From: CAYWXK01 sp964462515
GTDB taxonomy: Bacteria; Planctomycetota; Phycisphaerae; Sedimentisphaerales; Anaerobacaceae
DNA length: 18,467 nucleotides
Reading direction: 5' to 3'
NCBI GenBank assembly: GCA_964462515.1
Contig: CAYWXK010000060.1
Coordinates: 1 to 18,467, forward strand
Shown here: one piece after another, positions 14,586-18,467 of the stretch
How positions within the stretch are numbered: the stretch's first letter is position 1
Layout of the letters: each line of letters opens with the position of its first letter
Notes under the pieces: model-generated
Told to the model about the DNA's origin: nothing
The model's database searches: none
Seen by the model: the letters and a program-made list of their open reading frames with translations, nothing else
Program-made: the position numbers and the translations under genes

Positions 14586-14619
14586 ATCATAAAAGTCCTA
14601 ATGGTTCCAATATATCTTT

Positions 14620-15693
14620 TCAACGGCGGGCGGATAGTAGATTCTGCAATTCTTGCAGTAATGCCGGGATAATTTTGCTTTCCGGCACTACCGAGATTTT
14701 TTTGCCATTACGATACAGAAAGGCCTTGTTTTTTGCGGCGCAGATGGCCAGGTCGGCATCGGCGGCTTCGCCGGGGCCGTTGACCACGCAGCCCATTACT
14801 GCGACCCGTAAAGGCTTATCGATATTATGGATGGCCTTTTCGACCCGTCGTGCCAGTTTAACTATGTCAATCTCGGCCCTTGCGCAAGTCGGGCAGACTA
14901 TTAGCTCGGGAGTAGAGCGTTCATAAAGACCAAGAGAAATCAGAATCTCCTTTGCAATTTTGACTTCCTCGATAGGGTCGCCGGCAGCGCTTACTCTTAC
15001 AGTGTCACCAATACCTTCTGCCAAAAGTGTCCCGATTGTCAAAGCTGAAGGTATCCGTGCATCTTCGCTCAGTCCTGCGTGAGTAAGGCCAAGATGGATT
15101 GGATAGTCGAAGGTTTCCGCAATGGCGCGGTTTATCTCGATGGTTCTTAGCGGGTCGCTGCTTTTTGCGCTCAGGACCAATTGAGTGAACTTGCAATTTT
15201 CAAAAAGCCGGACGTATCTTTTCATCTCCTTTAGCATCAAACTGGTTCGCTGCTTGAGTGGAACCGGCTGTTTTTTGAGGTCTCTGATGCTTGCTTCGTT
15301 GACGCCGATGCGAATTGCAATTCTGTGCATTTTGGCTGCGTCAATTATCCGCAGGATGTCTTTGGGGTTCTTTATGTTGCCGGGATTTAATCTTATTTTT
15401 GCAGCCCCGGCCTCTATGGCTTCGATTGCTCTGTCGAAGCTGAAATGAATATCGGCAATCAGCGGGACATTTACTTTTTGAACAATCTTTGCAAAAGCAG
15501 CGGTATCGGCTCTGGTGGGGACAGCGATTCTTACCAGTTTGCAGCCGGCCTGGACAAGCTGATTTATCTGCTTAACGCAGCGGTCGATATCAACCGTCGC
15601 CGCCTTTGTCATCGACTGGACGACAATGGGGGCGCAGGAGCCGATTTTAACTGAGCCAACCTTGACTGTCTTTGTTTTTCTTCTTTTAATCAT
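14620..15693 (-). CDS. ispG: 4-hydroxy-3-methylbut-2-en-1-yl diphosphate synthase
   Basis: A protein of 357 residues, the normal IspG length. It converts MEcPP to HMBPP, the step just before IspH, with a [4Fe-4S] cluster. The N-terminal TIM barrel shows PIVVQSMT (22-29), PLIADIHFSFDRAIEA (78-93) and KIRLNPGNI (99-107). The cluster ligands are C267 and C270 (CPTC), C302 (MGCVVNGPGEA) and E309. The start at 15693 is chosen because the family begins there. The frame is open to 15885, but the extra 64 residues (including FSFDFAQDGEQTRTSG) translate a dispersed non-coding repeat. No strong ribosome site precedes the ATG. The electron donor is not in the window. ispH lies about 7.4 kb away on the other strand. 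Confidence 0.95.
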   Translation of the reverse strand: MIKRRKTKTVKVGSVKIGSCAPIVVQSMTKAATVDIDRCVKQINQLVQAGCKLVRIAVPTRADTAAFAKIVQKVNVPLIADIHFSFDRAIEAIEAGAAKIRLNPGNIKNPKDILRIIDAAKMHRIAIRIGVNEASIRDLKKQPVPLKQRTSLMLKEMKRYVRLFENCKFTQLVLSAKSSDPLRTIEINRAIAETFDYPIHLGLTHAGLSEDARIPSALTIGTLLAEGIGDTVRVSAAGDPIEEVKIAKEILISLGLYERSTPELIVCPTCARAEIDIVKLARRVEKAIHNIDKPLRVAVMGCVVNGPGEAADADLAICAAKNKAFLYRNGKKISVVPESKIIPALLQELQNLLSARR

Positions 15694-15703
15694 ATTTAAT
15701 TTT

Positions 15704-15775
15704 TTGCCACTGGTTCGAGTCTGCTCACCATCCTGAGCAAAGTCGAAGGAAAAGGCACCAGGACACCAAGCCACA
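15704..15775. repeat. Dispersed repeat upstream of ispG
   Basis: It contains GAGTCTGCTCACCATCCTGA then GCAAAGTCGAAGG (15717-15750), which in reverse complement resembles 2303-2351. Next comes AAAGGCACCAGGACACCAAG (15750-15773), related to 2480-2599. Two repeat families found side by side near 2300-2600 thus recur together here. Confidence 0.55.
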
Positions 15776-15982
15776 GTAAGATACCCCACGTGGTACCCTA
15801 ATCTTTTTAATTTATAAATTCTTTTGTGACTTTGTCCGTCCTCAGTATAAGTTCTACTTCGGAGGATGGATGTCTTCGTGGACAATCCTTTTTCTTTACA
15901 AAATTGTAACTTGCAGAGTCCTTTGAGGCAAATTAAAATATAACTTTGCTATATTATGTATGGTAGCATAAGGACCGGATCC

Positions 15983-16894
15983 GTGGGCGAACTACTGATA
16001 TATATTCTTGGAGTGTTGTTTGTCGTTTATGTAGGCTGGGGGCTGATGCTTTACATCTTGCAGCCCAGGCTATTGTATGTCCCTATGCGAGAGGTACTCT
16101 ATACCCCCGCAGAGGTAAATCTGGAGTTTGAAAATGTAATTTTCAAAACTGCCGATGGTCTGCGATTGAATGGCTGGTTTGTCCCAGCCCCGTTAGAAGC
16201 CTGCACTAAAGCCGCGTCAGCCCCGTCAGAGACCCAAGGGGGAAAGTCTCTAACGGGGCAATTTACGATTTTGTTCTGTCACGGCAACGGCGGCAATATG
16301 ACGCATTGTCTGGACAGCGTCGATATCTTTCATAACTTAGGACTGAACTGCTTTATTTTTGATTATCGAGGTTACGGCGAAAGCGGCGGCAAACCGAGCG
16401 AAGAGGGGACATATCTTGATGCCCAGGCCGCATATAAATGGCTGACCGAAGAAAAAAAAGTGCCGCCCGGTGACATTATTGTCTTTGGCATATCACTGGG
16501 TGGGAGTATTGCAGCATACCTTGCAAGTAAAAGCAAAGCAGCGGCTTTGGTTATCGAGAGCACTTTTACATCATACGTTGACGTTGGCAGAAGATTTTAC
16601 CCTTATATGCCCGTGAAATTGTTTGCAAGGTTCGGCTACAGGACAATTCAGTATATTCAGGATGTGCGTTGTCCGGTAATGCTTATTTACAGCAGAGACG
16701 ATGAAGTTATTCCGTTTGAATTTGGTATGGACATGTTCGAGGCTGCCGGTGAGCCTAAGGAATTTGTTGAAATTTTTGGCGGTCATAACGACTGTTTTCT
16801 TGTATCAGGTGAGCTTTATAAGAATGCCTGGATAAAGTGGCTAAAGTTCTTGGAGGAACGCAGGGAACAGTCTATGTCCCAGCCGGCCCTTTAG
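15983..16894 (+). CDS. Membrane-anchored alpha/beta hydrolase
   Basis: A protein of 303 residues from a GTG at 15983, chosen because AAGGA sits 8 nt before it. An ATG at 15956 would add nine residues but has no ribosome site. One N-terminal membrane helix (about residues 3-26) is followed by a cytoplasmic or periplasmic alpha/beta hydrolase domain of the Bem46/ABHD13 type. Numbering from the ATG, landmarks are the oxyanion CHGNGGN (108-114), DYRGYGESGG (136-145), nucleophile S180 in GISLGG, acid D249 (SRDDEVIP) and H277 (GGHND). All three catalytic residues are present. Between WFVPAP and TILFCHG sits an extra stretch of about 24 residues encoded by a palindromic repeat (16187-16259). The substrate, likely an ester or acyl compound, is unknown. 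Confidence 0.88.
   Translation: MGELLIYILGVLFVVYVGWGLMLYILQPRLLYVPMREVLYTPAEVNLEFENVIFKTADGLRLNGWFVPAPLEACTKAASAPSETQGGKSLTGQFTILFCHGNGGNMTHCLDSVDIFHNLGLNCFIFDYRGYGESGGKPSEEGTYLDAQAAYKWLTEEKKVPPGDIIVFGISLGGSIAAYLASKSKAAALVIESTFTSYVDVGRRFYPYMPVKLFARFGYRTIQYIQDVRCPVMLIYSRDDEVIPFEFGMDMFEAAGEPKEFVEIFGGHNDCFLVSGELYKNAWIKWLKFLEERREQSMSQPAL
16187..16259. mobile_element. Palindromic repeat element inside the hydrolase gene
   Basis: GCCCCGTCAGAGAC (16220-16233) and GTCTCTAACGGGGC (16246-16259) pair at 13 of 14 positions around a 12-nt loop. A third copy of the end, GCCCCGTTAGA (16187-16197), pairs perfectly with 16249-16259. The stretch is read in frame without a stop and falls in a surface loop of the hydrolase fold. 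It resembles, in principle, the palindromic elements known to insert into Rickettsia proteins. Confidence 0.6.
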
Positions 16895-17190
16895 GCATAT
16901 AGGTTTTCCGACCTCGCTTTCTCGTATCGCGATGAATAAAAAATTCACGCCGAAGGAACCTCTGATTGGACTAATCAAATGATACAACATATTAGGCCCG
17001 TTTTCTAAGGAATTATAGGGCAATTTTTAACTGGTTTGTTAAAGGATTACTCTAAACCTCTTATTTTAGAGAACTTATATGAGCTGCCTTAAACCAGGTC
17101 AAATAGGTTGGTTAAATAGTGTCCGAAGAAGGTGCTCAATAATATCCCTAATTTGCTGCAAAATTTTGCGATTTTTTTGGGAATTTTTTG
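16895..17190. other. Intergenic stretch after the hydrolase gene
   Basis: No coding frame is supported. Two small inverted repeats are seen: TGATT/AATCA near 16961-16977, and CTCTAAA/TTTAGAG (17050-17056, 17065-17071). Neither has a T-run, so no terminator is called. From 17159 the sequence becomes A/T-tract rich, leading into the promoter at 17199. Confidence 0.4.
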
Positions 17191-17198
17191 AGTTTTTC

Positions 17199-17227
17199 TT
17201 GACATAGGGTGGGTAAATTGGTATAAA
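17199..17227 (+). promoter_or_regulatory. Sigma-70 promoter of the secreted protein at 17627
   Basis: A consensus TTGACA (17199-17204), a 17-nt spacer and TATAAA (17222-17227), with AAATTGG just before the -10 box and A/T tracts upstream. The predicted start is near 17234, about 393 nt before the start codon. This is the strongest promoter seen in the window. Confidence 0.75.
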
Positions 17228-17233
17228 TGATTA

Positions 17234-17626
17234 GTGGTAAAATTTGTAGATTCTGGGACTATAGTTGGCTGGTTTTCTGGTGGTTTTGGGTAAAATAGTT
17301 GAGAGTTAGTGAATAGGCAATCATAGTATGTAGTAACTTTTCTATTTGTCGTAGTTTTCTCATTTCAAATGGAATGGCTTTTTGAAGAAGGAATAAATTT
17401 AAAGTCCTGTAAAAGTTAAATTGACAACACAGAAAGAAAGGAGGACATCGGTATTTAGTATTTTACTGGTTGTTAAATGGCAGTTGTCGCCGGCTGGTGT
17501 GCAATAAAAAATTGAAAAATTCAAAGCAAAAAATCTCACATGCTTGCCGATGACAACAACAACAAGAAGTGTTTTGGTGTGTGGCCAAAACGCAATTCTT
17601 AAAACTTTTTTTGTAGGAGGCTTATT
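17234..17626 (+). ncRNA. Long structured 5' leader of the secreted protein
   Basis: About 393 nt with no evident gene. GTTGTCGCCGGC (17483-17494) pairs with GCCGATGACAAC (17546-17557) over 12 positions with one mismatch and one wobble. GACAAC at 17423-17428 could pair with the same GTTGTC, giving an alternative stem. GTTTTGG/CCAAAAC (17571-17577, 17585-17591), extended by AAGAA/TTCTT, is followed after five bases by seven T's (17606-17612) and then the ribosome site. An orphan AAAGGAGG (17437-17444) has no start codon after it. The layout suits conditional termination or translation control. No known riboswitch was recognised. Confidence 0.5.
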
Positions 17627-18467
17627 ATGTGTAAAAAGCTTATTTATCTAACCTTCTTTTTTGCATTTTGCACGACAGCTATGTCTTACGACATAGCGTT
17701 CTACGTCGGAGCACCTAACCCCGGCTGGTATGAAGTTGCTAACCAGAACGCCGATGTTGCAACGATAATTGCAAGAACTGGACATATGTTCAACGATATC
17801 CAGCAGTTCGACGATGGCGAGCTTGCCGCATTCGGAACATGGGTAGATAACAATACGAATGATGGTGAAATGGACATTATCTGGCTTAACGGATGCATGC
17901 CGAGTTGCCTGTATCAATTCCCAAACGTCAATCCGGATGGCTCGCGTGCTGAAAATTGGCTCGACGGCGGAAACATGATTATAAACGTCGGCGACTGGTT
18001 CGCATACTGCTCGTATGAAGGTGGATCTCGACAACCTGATAACGGCCCGAGTGGTGCGGCGAACATCCTTGACCTGGATGCCAGTATCATCTCAGGCGGT
18101 GGGCAAGGAGTGATGACGGTGACACCGACAGGTACGGCATATCTACCCAGTCTCAACTCCGTCACATCTGATAGACCAGTTCTCCTCAGTGCTGTTGTAG
18201 CCCCCTGGGAAGTTGCTGCGATATTCGCACAGAATGCGGCTGGCACGTATGCTGATCCTGTTGTTCTTGTCAACGCAAACACTTTTGGTTTCGTTGCTTT
18301 TATAAACCAAGCTGTGACTGCTAACTGGATAAGCGACAGAGGCTTGACCTGTGCTGAGTTCATCAGTAACTGGGTAAGCATGGCCAGCATATGGCGCCGT
18401 AAGGCTCGCAATCCCGGTCCGGCTGACGGTAGCATAATCGACCCGAATTCTTTACTCCTTACCTGGA
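17627..18467 (+). CDS. Secreted protein with GATase/DUF4350-like N-terminal region, 3' truncated
   Basis: The frame runs from the ATG at 17627 (AGGAGG 6 nt upstream) to the window edge, 280 codons without a stop. It begins with a Sec signal peptide (MCKKLIYLTFFFAFCTTAMS). Residues 20-250 alternate strand and helix patterns: YDIAFYVGAPNPGWYEV, DIIWLNGCMPSCLYQ and NWLDGGNMIINVGDW. These suggest a flavodoxin- or glutamine amidotransferase-like fold of the ThuA/DUF4350 kind; this is pattern-based only. After a likely linker, ARNPGPADGSIIDPNSLLLTW (from residue 260) is the start of an Ig-like segment that in many planctomycete exported proteins comes before LamG or further surface domains. The missing 3' part probably holds those. 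Function is unknown. Confidence 0.8.
   Translation, partial: MCKKLIYLTFFFAFCTTAMSYDIAFYVGAPNPGWYEVANQNADVATIIARTGHMFNDIQQFDDGELAAFGTWVDNNTNDGEMDIIWLNGCMPSCLYQFPNVNPDGSRAENWLDGGNMIINVGDWFAYCSYEGGSRQPDNGPSGAANILDLDASIISGGGQGVMTVTPTGTAYLPSLNSVTSDRPVLLSAVVAPWEVAAIFAQNAAGTYADPVVLVNANTFGFVAFINQAVTANWISDRGLTCAEFISNWVSMASIWRRKARNPGPADGSIIDPNSLLLTW

Noticed and set aside
15694..15885. 64-residue N-terminal extension of ispG
   Set aside because: Extends beyond the normal family start and translates a dispersed repeat also seen near 2300.
17914..18435. Minus-strand frame of 173 codons near the window end
   Set aside because: Antisense to the plus-strand secreted protein, which has a promoter, ribosome site and signal peptide.

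Overview
The window most likely comes from a planctomycete of the Phycisphaerae type, probably an environmental genome. This rests on family content, not on a marker gene. The supporting features are a GLUG-repeat surface protein with a dockerin-like tail, Tat-exported Gfo/Idh/MocA oxidoreductases followed by a DUF1080 protein, a PEP-CTERM protein, and a secreted protein that reaches an ARNPGPADGS-type segment at the window edge. Many gaps between genes are built from short palindromic and phrase-like repeats.

Layout. 1-330 (+) is the C-terminal end of a PlsC-type acyltransferase. 477-1883 (-) is the GLUG surface protein. 1884-3024 is a gene-poor repeat island of about 1.1 kb. 3025-7193 (+) is a close-packed run: two paralogous Tat-dependent Gfo/Idh/MocA oxidoreductases, a DUF1080 protein and ispH. 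A good intrinsic terminator follows ispH, then rpsA (ribosomal protein S1, six S1 domains) at 7371-9254 (+). 9957-11342 (+) is a PEP-CTERM protein with a leader of about 390 nt and a strong terminator. 11343-12075 holds an inverted-repeat element and the first copy of a tandem duplication. The duplication gives a short membrane-only gene (12076-12486) and then a full YacL-like membrane PIN-TRAM protein (12744-13847). On the minus strand are ispG (15693-14620) and a multi-pass membrane protein of unknown function (14585-13911). 15983-16894 (+) is a membrane-anchored alpha/beta hydrolase. 17627-18467 (+) is a secreted protein cut by the window end, again with a leader of about 390 nt.

How the genes fit together. 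The oxidoreductase pair and the DUF1080 protein look like a periplasmic module that oxidises and cleaves glycosides. ispG and ispH are the last two enzymes of the MEP isoprenoid pathway and lie about 7.4 kb apart on opposite strands. The GLUG, PEP-CTERM and 17627 proteins are export or surface proteins.

Most worth a second look: (i) two promoters of the same design, each driving a structured leader of almost identical length (about 390 nt) in front of an exported protein; (ii) the tandem duplication that made a membrane-only YacL paralogue which still looks constrained at the protein level, with a 77-bp terminal-inverted-repeat element present in only one copy; (iii) a palindromic element sitting in frame inside the alpha/beta hydrolase; (iv) a mosaic of recurring palindromic repeats between genes. 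All calls come from reading the sequence by eye; no database search or folding program was run.
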